Part shown: piece by piece, positions 41,746 through 52,971 of the stretch
Layout: every line of letters begins with the position of its first letter
Position numbering within the stretch: the stretch's first letter is position 1
Origin: Branchinecta lynchi
Taxonomy: Eukaryota > Arthropoda > Branchiopoda > Anostraca > Branchinectidae
NCBI GenBank assembly: GCA_023053575.1
Contig: JAKZAP010000018.1
Location: 4,526,001-4,590,000 of the forward strand
Reading direction: 5' to 3'
Length of the DNA: 64,000 bases
Program-made: the position numbers and the translations under genes
Notes under the pieces: model-generated
Databases searched by the model: none
What the model saw: the letters and a program-made list of their open reading frames with translations, nothing else
What the model was told of the DNA's origin: nothing

Positions 41746-41833
41746 TTGCTAAGTTGTATCAGTAGTTTATTTGACCTCGACGAGGTCCCGGACATTCCTT
41801 TTAATAAAAAACAATCCGAGTTGCTGTAAGCTG

Positions 41834-43738
41834 ATATGGCACTTGCATGGGTTAAGATGTTTTGATTGATCAAAAGTAAGTTTTGACTTTGCGGTTGAGA
41901 TGCGCACTCTAAGGGAGCTAGAACTTCATTTGTAAGCAAAACCCTTGAGGAAAAAATGATAATGGGCTGATGGGCATGATGAAAATGCATATATTGCTTA
42001 AACATATTTTTTTTACTTTGCGGTCAAGATTAGTATTTTAAGGAATAATCGGATTTGGGAAGTAGCGATTTCTAAGCAAATGTTGTTGAATCTCTAATAT
42101 TTCAGCGAAGTGTCATCGTCCTAGCACATCTGGAAGTACCTCAACTCGCGATCACCGGATTCCCAGACCCCCCCCCCCTCTCCTACAACTCCACCCAAAA
42201 TACCCGGAGCCAATCCTGTTCTGTAAATGATTAATCCAGAGCATCTGTTTAGTATTCCCACGAAGTTTGATCCCGATCACACCAGTCTAAGCAGGTCAAG
42301 CATTACCCCCTCCCCCCAATAACTGTTGGATTCGGTCCGGAAATGAAAAAGATCACCAGAGAGAAATGTCCTATGTTCAATTATTAAATTTCACTTGAAT
42401 CCGATCACCCGTTCCAAAGTTACGCGTGACTTAATATTCCGGATTTCCATCCCTATACTCCCCCCCCCAGATAATCACATCGAGAATATTTTTTATTCTA
42501 AGTCAGTTTGACCGGGTCCCTGATATGCCTGCCAAGTTTCGTCATGAAAATCCCGAAAACCGGAATTCCGGGACCCCCCCCCCCCCCCCTGAAGTGTCCA
42601 CATCCAGTCAAATTGTGTAAAAGATTCACATGGAGCAGTTGTTTGTTCTTCCCAGCAAGTTTCACTCCGATCCCTCCATTCTAACCGTTTCTCGAGATTT
42701 CCCCCCCCCAAACTCCCCCGCGGTGCCCGTAGCCAATCCGATTCAGTAAATGATTACCTAGAGAATCTGTTTTGTTCTTGCCACAAAGTTCCATCCCGAT
42801 CTCTCCATTCTAAGCGGTTCACATATCCCCCCCCCCCCCCCTATAGTTGCCGGATCCAGTCGGGATATAAAAAAGATCACCAGAGAAATGTCCTCTGTTC
42901 AATTCTTAAATTTCACTCGAATCCGAAGTTACGCATGACTGAATATTCCCGATTCCCCTCCCTCCACTCCCCCACCATTATCAGATCAACAAAAATGTTA
43001 TTTTCAAGTCAGTTTGATCGGGTCTCTGATATGCCTACCAGGTTTCATAGTGAAAATCCCCAATACCCGCCATCACCAGAATTACGGGAAACCCCCTCCC
43101 CCCTCCCTAAGTGTTTGGATCCAGTACAATTGTCTAAACTACTTATCTACAGCAGATGCCTGTTCTTGCCAGCAAGTTTCACTCTGATCCCTCCACTCTA
43201 ACTATTTCTTGAAATTTCCTGTCTCCCCCCCCCCCCCCAACTCCCACCTGGCTACCGAATTTGGTCAAGACTTTAAATGGGACATCCCAGATATATAATC
43301 TATTCAGTATTAAGTTCCATTGCAATCCGATCACCCATTCAAAAGTTATAGACTACTCAATTTCCCAGATTCTTCTGCCCTCCACCCCCCCCCCCAAAAA
43401 AAAAATGGTCGGATCGTGAAACTGATTATTTCTGAGTTTCTTTGGTTGGGTCTCTGATATGCCTGCCAAGTTTCATGGTCCTAGCACATCTGGAAGTACC
43501 CTAACTCGAAAAAGTGTGACAAAATGCCCTCAATTTTCCAGTTTCCAGCACCCTCCACTCCCCCGCATACGGTCGGATTGGGAAACTGATTATTTCCAGG
43601 TTAGTTTGGTCGGGTCCCTGATATGCCTGCCAAGTTTCATTGTCCTAGCACATCTGGAAGTACCCTAACTCGGAAAAGTGTGACAAAACACTCGGACAGA
43701 CCGACAGACAGAATTATGATCGGTATATGGCACTTGAG
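41834..43738 (+). mobile_element. family 1 element copy F, diverged
   Basis: ATATGGCACTTG at 41834, then monomers with GCCAAGTTTCATGGTCCTAG and TCCGATCACCCGTTC and poly-C tracts, a CAGACCGACAGACAG tract and the half hairpin GGTATATGGCACTTGAGCC. The ACAAGAGC head is missing. More diverged than copies A to E, so probably older. Confidence 0.75.
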
Positions 43739-43763
43739 CCAGAGGCTGCACACAAGAGGATAC

Positions 43764-43835
43764 AAACGAGACCAAAGGTTCCGATGGGATTCCGATTTGT
43801 AAACTCCTGTCGGGTAAATACCAAAAGTTTGTTAC
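43764..43835 (+). repeat. family 2 5'-end fragment
   Basis: ACGAGACCAAAGGTTCCGAT GGGATTCC matches the family 2 head; the rest of the element is absent. Confidence 0.6.
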
Positions 43836-43894
43836 GTCCGTAAATCTGATTTTTTTTTTTTTAAACGCACTGCCAAACCTGCTTAGCTGGTTTT

Positions 43895-44189
43895 AGCTGC
43901 GTTCTTTGTCACGGGAGTTCTCACCGGTGGTCTCCGGTTTTTCTTATAAGCCGTTTTTGCATCCACCGGTGACTTCTCACCAGTCTTATAACCCGTTTTT
44001 GAACTAACCAGTGTCCGGTTTTATCTCACCGGTGCGCACTAACCAGAACCTGCTCGTGAGCCCGGCTGCAGCGAGGAGTTAACCAGTTTTCATCAACTCA
44101 CAGGTGAACAAAAAAAACGCGTTTTAAGGGAAGAACCGGACACTGGTGACTAAACACCAGAGACAGCCCGGAGTGCAACGAACGCAGCT
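43895..44189. mobile_element. family 5 MITE copy b with TTT target duplication
   Basis: Ends AGCTGCGTTCTTTGTCACGG and GTGCAACGAACGCAGCT. TTT flanks both sides. Reverse orientation to copy a. Confidence 0.9.
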
Positions 44190-44198
44190 TTTGTTTCT

Positions 44199-44690
44199 GA
44201 GTAAGCATGTTTTTAACGTGAAAATTACTTATTTTGCTACTGATCTTAACAAATCTACTTTATTTAGATGGCACTATTTTGTCCCTTTTTTTAACGGACA
44301 GATTTGTGATTGTATAGCTATTGTTTACTTTTCATTGGGTTTGCAAAAAGAAGTTCTGCTCCTTGGCGTTTACGTTCGGCATTACATCTGTCAATCCAGA
44401 TTCTTTTTTTGATGCCCTGGCAGACTTTTTTCTCGTTTTGTTTTGAGTAAGCATGTATTTAACATAAAAATCTCTTTTTTTTTAATTTTGAACAAATCTA
44501 ATTTTTGTCTACTTAGATTTCTATAGTTGTCACTTTTTTCAACGGAAAGGTTTGTGATTTCATAGGCTAGTTACTCTTTCTTTTTCAATGTGATCGCAAA
44601 AAGATGCTCTGCTCATCAGCGTTTCAAAAAGTTTTGCCTGGGGTGCATTGTGTTGTATTCTATATGTGTTAATTACTTGCAGATTAGGCT
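44199..44690. repeat. imperfect 245-bp tandem duplication
   Basis: GAGTAAGCATGT at about 44200 and 44445 starts two similar AT-rich units (AACAAATCTA, TTTCAACGGA / TTTAACGGAC, GATTTGTGATTG / GGTTTGTGATTT). Confidence 0.7.
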
Positions 44691-44853
44691 TGGAATTTTT
44701 AGATTTGAAACACATAAAATGCTAGAATATGTTACGTAGTTAAATCTTGCCAGATAAAGGCAGATTTAAAAAAATTACCAACTGTTGTTTGTGTTGTATA
44801 TTGGAGCTTCCAGAATTTCTTCTCTATGCTCCAGAATCCTTATTCTTGACAAT

Positions 44854-45158
44854 GAGCGTGTTCCACCCTCGTAACAATAGTTACTATTAGTTACTATTTC
44901 CGTTCCATCCTCACGAAAAGTTACTACGCTGACCGTTCCAACCTTCTCGGAATAGTAACTAATAGTTACTATTTGCTTACCATGCTCGGGAGCGTGGTAA
45001 GCGTAGTAACTACGCATCTCTGGAACGTGATTGGTCGGATTCGCCCCTGGCGTGAGATCCTGCTGGAAAATAGAAAAATCGTTCCAGCCTTGACGGCAAA
45101 AAGCCAGAATTCGTGACGTCATGCGTAGTAACTACGGTAAGTAGGATGGAACACGCTC
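44854..45158. mobile_element. family 4 MITE copy d with AAT target duplication
   Basis: Ends GAGCGTGTTCCACCCTCG and AGGATGGAACACGCTC. AAT flanks both sides (44851-44853, 45159-45161). Confidence 0.92.
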
Positions 45159-45298
45159 AATGTCTCCCACCTTAAAATGACAAATTCTTGATTAATTTGT
45201 TTTGTTATTCTTTTTTTTCTATTTCTTCTTCTCTGTGGTTCAGTTCTCTGACTTCTGACGTGAGGTTGAGCCAGTGTTGCGATCCTGATATTTTGAAT

Positions 45299-45331
45299 TG
45301 TGTTGCGAGAGCAACACTTTGGTTTTGTCCT

Positions 45332-45363
<32 letters not shown>

Positions 45364-48300
45364 CCTATGACTCCGATTTCATTTTATTCCTGGTAACTGA
45401 GAAGGGTCTAACCTGTGCGGTTTTTACGGAAAGTGTGGACCTTAGGCCGGATTGACGAATATGACATTACATTTTGGAAAGCTCCGTAGAACTCTTGCCT
45501 GGGGCCAATAAGGATGGTTTTTGCTTGTCATCGAGCCAGAGCCTACGGTTTGCGAAGTGAAGTGGAGTTGTATAGCCTATGTCAGAGAGGACTATCTGAA
45601 GTTGTGTAGCGAACCTTTCGTTTCATCAAAAGATGTTTCTGCTTTCGAGTGGAAAGCTCCGTTCTAGCACGCAAGCAGGCAGGCACCAGTTTCAAATTGA
45701 AGATGGACTAAAATCTATAAGTGTTAAATATATGCGGCAGTTACCCGGCCCCACAGCCAACATATCTTCTTTGAGTGATAAATAGAAAAATCTACAGAGA
45801 CAAAAAAGTGGCTTTTTCCCACGGGTCCGAAAGTGCTGCCATCTATTGTTTCTGTCTATTTCTGCGACGATTTCAGCTGAGTTTATAATACTTTGGTTTG
45901 TGGTAGAGTAACGGTATCAGATGTGCCTCTTAAACTTTAAAAGTTCTCTCATTGCTAAAGAAACTAGAGCTTATCCTTTGCTCCTTTCTAAGTCGTGACG
46001 TTAGAAAGTTGGCCTACGGCAAAAAAGTCAACTTTTGAACTAAGACAGGTAGAATTTTTTTTTCGACGGCAATCGATAGCCATTGATGGGCTGATCAAAG
46101 TATATGTCATCCATTTTTTGGTACAAAAATTCCTTCATGAGATACACCAGTTTGAAAATTTCAAAGGGGTTGACAACTTCATAGTAAGGTACATTGAAAC
46201 CAAAAATAGGCGATACCAGTTATGATGCATATAGGGGACTTTTAAGCAACAGTCGACTATTAGCCCATAATCATCTTCGGTAATGAGGGGTTTGCAGCTT
46301 TTGCTAGTTGGTATACCTGTTATTTGTTTCCGGTGTATTCGATGGTAAGAACAATTTGGTTCCCAATGGTAAGATATGCAAGGGACTTGTAAGTAATAAT
46401 CGGCTGTTATGCTACAATCATCTTCTGCGATGATGGGTTTGCAGCTTTTGCTAGCTGGTGTACCCATTATTTGTTTCCGGTTAACTTAATGTATATCACG
46501 GGAGAGGGACTTGCAAGTAGGAATCGGTTCACGAGGGGTTAGGAATTTTTGCAAATGGGTGCACATTGTATTCGATTTCTATAAATCTGACGGTAAGAAA
46601 GTTTGTGTCGATGGTCTATCAATGTAACCGAGGATTAACTGTTTACACAACGGATACAAACGAAAATGTAAAGCAATGAGGTAGTTTCATAATAATTAAT
46701 AGTGTCATCTATGGTATTTTAATCCTGAAAAGTTACGGATAGCTTTCTATTACCAACTAGATTATATAAGTCACGATGTCTACGATTGAAAAGGATAAAG
46801 TACAATTGACTGCAAAGTTAATTTAGTCCCTTCTTCCTATATTATTTTGTTGTTGTTTTTACAACGCTGAAGAATACCTTTTGATCATATGATTAATTTT
46901 TTTAGAACATCCCGTTTAAAAAGCTTATGCTATAATCATCTTCAGCGATGAGGGGCTTGCAACTTTTGATAGCTGTTATATCCATTATTTGTTTCCGGTG
47001 AATTTGATGTCAATCACGGGAGACGGACTTGTAAGTAAGAATCGGTTCACGAGGGGCTAGAAATTTTTGAAAATTGGTGCACATTGTATTCGATTTCTGT
47101 AAATATGACAGTAAGAAAGTTTGTATCGATGGTCTATCGCTATAGCCTAGGATTAACTGTTTACGCAACGGGTACAAACGATACGGTAATGTAAAACAAT
47201 AAGGTAATTTTGTAATAATTAATAGTGTCATCTATGTTATTTTAATCCTGAAAAGTTACGGATAGCTTTATAATATCAACTAGATTATATACGATATTGT
47301 TCCAAGTTTTCATCCGTCACGATATCTACGATTGAAAAGGATAAAGTTCGACTTCGACGGCAATCGATAGCCGCTGATGAGCTGATCAAAGTATATGACA
47401 TCCATTTTTTGGTAAAAAAAATCCTTTATGAGATACACCAGTTTGAAAGTTTCAAGGGGTTGACAACTTCAGTAGTAAGATACACACTGAAACCAAAAAT
47501 AGGCGATACCAGTTGTGAGACTTTTAGGGGACTTGTACGCGACAGGTGACTATTAGCTCATAATCATCTTCGGCAATGAGGGGTTTGCAGCTCTCGCTAG
47601 TTGGCGTACCTGTCATTTGATGAACAATTTGGTTCCCAAATGTAAAACTTGCAAGGGACTTTTAAGTAATAATCGGCTGTTATGCTACACAAATCTTCAG
47701 CGACTATGGGTTTGCAACTTTTGCTAGTCGGTGTACCCATTATTTTTATCCGGTGAACTTGATGTCTATCACGGGAAAGGGACTTGTCAGTAGAATCGGT
47801 GCACGAGGGGCTAGAATTTTGTGCAAATTGTTGCAAATTGTATTCGATTTATATAGATCTGACGGTAAGAAAGTTTGTATCGTTGGTCTATCGCTGTAAC
47901 CTAGGATTTACTGTTAACGCAACGGGTACAAACGATACTGTAATGTAAAACAAGGTAGTTTCGTAATAATTAATAGTGTCATCTATGGTATTTTAATCCT
48001 AAAAAGTTACGGATAGCTTTATAATACCAACTAGATTATATAGGATATTATTCCAAGTTTTCATCCGTCACGATGTCTACGATTGAAAAGGATAAAGTTC
48101 AACTGACTGCAAAGTCAATTTAGTCCCTTTTTCCGATATGCTTTTGTTGTGGTTAGGGCAATCGATAGCCCTTGAAGAGCTGATCAAAATATATGCCATC
48201 CATTTTTTTGAACAAAAATCCTTCATGAGATAAACCAGTTTGAAAGTTTCAGGGGGTTGACAACTTTAGGAGTAAGGTACACACTGAAACCAAAAAATAG

Positions 48301-49064
48301 GCGATACCAGTTGTGAGACATGTAAGGGACTTGTAAGCAACAGTCGACTGTTAGCTCATAATCATCTTCGGCAACGAGGAGTTTAAAGCTTTTGCTAGTT
48401 GGTATACCTGTTATTTGTCTCAGGTGTATTCGATGGTAAGAACAATTTTGTTCCCAATTGTAAGACATGCATGGGACTTGTAAGTAATAATCGGCTTTTA
48501 TGCTATAATCATCTTCAGCGATGAGGGGTTTGCAACTTTTGATAGCTGGTGTATCCATTATTTGTTTCCGGTGAATTTGATGTCAATCACGGGAGAGGGA
48601 CTTGTAAGTAAGCACGAGGGGCTAGACATTTTTGAAAATTGGTGCACATTGTATTCGATTTCTGTAAATATGACAGTAAGAAAGTTTGTATCGATGGTCT
48701 ATCGCTATAACCTAGGATTAACTGTTTACGCAACGGGTACAGACGATACGGTAATGTAAAACAATAAGGTAGTTTTGTAATAATTAATAGTGTCATCTAT
48801 GGTATTTTAATCCTGAAACGTTACGAATAGCCTTCTTCCGATATTGTTTTGTTGTTGGTTTTACAACGCTAAAGAACATCTTTTGATTATGTGAATATTC
48901 TTTTTAGAACATACCGTTTTAAAAGCTTCGATAAGTTGACAATTTCAGCATTTAACCGACAGCGAAGAAACAAAACCAAAGTGTTGCTCTCGCAACACTT
49001 TAGCCGGCGAAGCCGGACAAAGGTTGCCGCAACACTTCACGTTGCCCGGGCAACGTAGGTCTAG
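45299..49064 (+). mobile_element. family 9 Helentron-like element copy 2 (3.8 kb)
   Basis: Same ends as 34153-37267: TGTGTTGCGAGAGCAACACT at the 5' side, inverted ACAAAACCAAAGTGTTGCTC TCGCAACAC near the 3' side, the perfect hairpin ACGTTGCCCGGGCAACGT, then AGGTCTAG. T on both flanks. The first 800 bases match copy 1 almost base for base; the interior has extra modules (at 46071, 47365 and 48160). Confidence 0.82.
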
Positions 49065-49078
49065 TTGTACTAGACATA

Positions 49079-50901
49079 AGGCGTAATCTCGCCGTTCCCC
49101 GAGGACTCCTCGGGGGATCAAAGGGAACGGCGAAAATAGAAGGAGTCACTCCACAAGGACTCCGCGGACAGAAACAGCGAGAACATGGGGAATGCTTCCA
49201 GCATGGATTTTGTTCGAAAAATAGATATGCAGTTGACGAAATTAGTCTGGAGCCACTTTTTGGATTTGTTTATTCTGATTATTTTTAACTAATTTTACAT
49301 TGCACCACCACCAGCAAAAATTGATTCCCCTCCGAATCTGAAAGGGAGTCCTTTTTTTGGGATCCCAAAACGTAAGTGGAGGGATACCTATGACATCGCA
49401 AAAGTTGTCCGTCTGTCCGTCCGTCCGTCCGTCCGTCTGTAAGCACGATAACTCTCGAAGGGAATGAGATATTTTGATGAAAATTGGTGTGAGGGTTCGT
49501 TGGGTCGTCGGACCAGTCAAGTTCGTAGATGGGCTTTGTAGCTCTACATTTAGGGGTGGGGGAGGGGATTCAAATTAAGGGACAAACAAAATATTTTGAA
49601 ACAGCTAATGTGATAGTCGATTATGGGGTAAGAAGACATGCTGAACACGACGGTGAAAACCATTTTGTCATCGGACAAGTAGTTCGCCCGGAATCCGGCC
49701 AAAACCGGAAAGTTTGTTGAAAGTAAAAGTTTTATTTGAAGTTGATTAGATGTTCGATTTAGGTGTAGGAAGACATGCTGAAGACGATGGTGAAAGTTAT
49801 TTTCTCGACGGACAAGTATTTCGCCCGGAATCCGGCCCAAACCGGAAAGTTTGTTGAAAGTAAAAGTTTTATTTGAAGTAGATTAGATGTTCGATTTAGG
49901 GGTAGGAAGACATGCTGAAGACGATGATGAAAACTATTTTCTCGATGGACAAGTATTTAGCCCGGAATCCGGCCCAAACCGGAAAGTTTGTTGAAAGTAA
50001 AAGTTTTATTTGAAGTTGATTAAATGTTCGATTTAGAGGTAGGGAGACATGCTGAAGACGATGGTGAAAACGATTTTCTCGACGGACAAGTATTTCGACC
50101 GGAATCCGGCCCAAACCGGAAAGTTTGTCAAAATTAAAAGTTTTATTTGGAGTTGATTAGATGTTCGATTTAGGGCAAGAAGACATGCTGAACACTTATG
50201 TGAAAACAAGTTTCTACCCGGACATGTAGTTCGTCCGGAATCCGGCCTAAACCGGAAAACTGTTGGAAGTCAAAGTTTTATTTCTAGTTGATTAGATAAG
50301 CGATTTAGGGGTAAGAAGAGATGCTGAGTCCCTGTGTGACAATCGTATTTTACCCGGACATATAGTTCGACCGGAATCCGGCTGGAATCGGAAAATTTGT
50401 TATAAGCTAAATTTCTATTTGAAGTTGATTAAATGTTCATTACTGGGGAAAGAAGATACCCTGATTTCGTCTTTGAGCTTTCTTTTTTCGCCGGACAAGT
50501 AGTTCTGGAGTTCGGCCGGAACCGGGAAATTGGCAGAAGTGGCAGGAAGTTTTCGTCAAAACAGATATGACTTATAGGGGTAAACACACATGCTGAATCC
50601 AAATCTGAACTTGGTTTTCTCAGGTGATTAGCTATTTGGCCTTAATCTGTTTCTGAATTTTAATTGTAAAAATGTTCAAGGAGTCTGGCGAAGACTGGAT
50701 CTGGCTAAGACAAGACCCAGTTGTCTGGATCAGATATTGAATTTTTGGGATCCCATCGAAAACTTTGGTCTTGTTTATGGTGATGCTAATCAGAGCATTC
50801 CCCGTCCGTGGGGACGAGAATACGGGGAGTGAGTCCCCGGGACAAACAAAAACGCGGGAACTCCTCAAGTGGAGTCCGCGGGGAACGGCGAGAGTACGCC
50901 T
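49079..50901 (-). mobile_element. family H MITE with ATA target duplication, split by family 2 copy D
   Basis: Ends AGGCGTAATCTCGCCGTTCC and GGGAACGGCGAGAGTACGCC T. ATA flanks both sides (49076-49078, 50902-50904). The body matches the intact copy at 54510-54924 up to GGGAGTCCTTTTT, and again from GGTGATGCTAATCAGAGCAT, with family 2 copy D between. Confidence 0.88.
49354..50774 (-). mobile_element. family 2 element copy D, inserted in family H
   Basis: Plus-strand edges TTTTTGGGATCCCAAAACGT AAGTGG and TCGAAAACTTTGGTCTTGT. The interior has 137-bp units with CCGGAATCCGG, each also carrying GAAGACATGCTGAA. Confidence 0.9.
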
Positions 50902-51417
50902 ATAGGTCTACAAATGTACTTCCCAGGAAAAAATGTACCAAACTCCGCTCGTCTTCCTTCGCGGTACTCCACTAATCTATATACAATATCTTTCTTTTTG
51001 CTTATTTTTCTCTCTTTCGTCCAGTTTTCTTTTTATCCTCCTTTTTCCGCACCTTTGTGTCTTTGGGGATAGAGCTTGGCAGGAAGCAGTGCTCAGAACC
51101 AAATGTGCCTATGGAGGTGAATTAGTTCTGCCAAAACCTGTCTAACTACGAGCTGGAAAGTCACACAAAATCTGCCAAAAAGGAAAAAGGGGTTGGGTCG
51201 CAAAGAAATTTGACTGGATCCTTGAGCCAGCGGACACAGAAATGCCTCTTCTGACTACTTCCGAGTTAGGGCTCTAGGTCAACCACCAAAGTTAGTACGA
51301 TAAGTCAAGTTCTTTTCTTAGTTTTAGAGAAAATGTACGGAATTTGTACCAGTTCGACGTAATTGTACTGATTTTCCGACTTTTCAAACAAGTTGTACAG
51401 ATGTACAGGTCAGAGAA

Positions 51418-52824
51418 ACAAGACCAAAGGTTTCGATGGGATCCCAAAAATTCAATATCTGATACAGACAACTGGGTCTTGTCTTAGCCAGATCCATTCT
51501 TCGCCAGATTCCTTGAACATTTTTAAAATTAAAATTCAGAAATAGATTAAGGCCAAATAGCTAATCACCTGAGAAAACCAAGTTCAGATTTGGATTCAGC
51601 ATGTGTGTTTACCCCTATAAGTCATATCTGTTTTGACGTAAACTTCCTGCCACTTCTGCCAATTTCCCGGTTCCGGCCGAACTCCAGAACTACTTGTCCG
51701 GCGAAAAAAGAAAGCTCCAAGACGAAATCAGGGTATCTTCTTTCCCCAGTAATGAACATCTAATCAACTTCAAATAGAAATTTAGCTTATAACAAATTTT
51801 CCAATTCCAGCCGGATTCCGGTCGAACTATATGTCCGGGTAAAATACGATTGTCATACAGGGACTCAGCATCTCTTCTTACCCCTAAATCGCTTATCTAA
51901 TCAACTAGAAATAAAACTTTGACTTTCAACAGTTTTCCGGTTTTGGCCGGATTCCGGACGAACTACATGTCCGGGTAGAAACTTGTTTTCACATAAGTGT
52001 TCAGCATGTCTTCTTGCCCTAAATCGAACATCTAATCAACTCCAAATAAAACTTTTAATTTTGACAAACTTTCCGGTTTGGGCCGGATTCCGGTCGAAAT
52101 ACTTGTCCGTCGAGAAAATAGTTTTCACCATCGTCTTCAGCATGTCTTCCTACCTCTAAATCGAACATTTAATCAACTTCAAATAAAACTTTTACTTTCA
52201 ACAAACTTTCCGGTTTGGGCCGGATTCTGGGCGAAATACTTGTCCGTCGAGAAAATAGTTTTCACCGTCGTCTTCAGCATGTCTTCCTACCCCTAAATCG
52301 AACATCTAATCAATTTCAAATAAAACTTTTACTTTCAATAAACTTTCCGGTTTGGGCCGTATTCCGGGCGAAATACTTGTCCGTCGAAAAAATAATTTTC
52401 ACCATCGTCTTCAGCATGTTTTCCTACCCCTAAATCGAACATCTAATCAACTTCAAATAAAACTTTACTTTCAACAAACTTTCCGGTTAGGCCGGATTCC
52501 GGACGAACTACTTGTCCGATGACAAAATGGTTTTCACCATCGTGTTCAGCATGTCTTCTTATCCCATAATCGACTATCACATTAGCTGTTTCAAAATATT
52601 TTGTTTGTCCCTTAATTTGAATCCCCTCCCCCACCCCTAAATGTAGAGCTACAAAGCCCATCTACGAACTTGACTGGTCCGACGACCCAACGAACCCTCA
52701 CACCAAGTTTCCTCAAAATATCTCATTCCCTTCGAGAGTTATCGTGCTTACAGACGGACGGACGGACGGACAACTTTTGCGATGTCATAGGTATCCCTCC
52801 ACTTACGTTTTGGGATCCCAAAAA
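51418..52824 (+). mobile_element. family 2 element copy E (1.4 kb, well preserved)
   Basis: ACAAGACCAAAGGTTTCGAT GGGATCCC to TTACGTTTTGGGATCCCAAAAA. Tandem units of 137 bp (for example TTTCCGGTTTGGGCCGGATT near 52070 and 52207). It ends with an (ACGG)n tract and CGATGTCATAGGTATCCCTC. The inverted copy at 49354-50774 is nearly the same length and order. Confidence 0.92.
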
Positions 52825-52971
52825 GTACTGAATCTGGTACAATTGTACCACCCATCGCAACACTGGGTTGAGCCTTCTCTTGTGATAAAAAAAAGTGCGT
52901 CGTCTGGCCGATAGATGACTGTAACAGCTAAGGGAAAACCTTGTTGAACTCAACAGACATTTATTTGTGTC

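Noticed and set aside
51418..52824. CRISPR-like direct repeats (137-bp spacing)
   Set aside because: Repeats and spacers are not separable, the units are continuous minisatellite monomers, and the DNA is from an animal nucleus.
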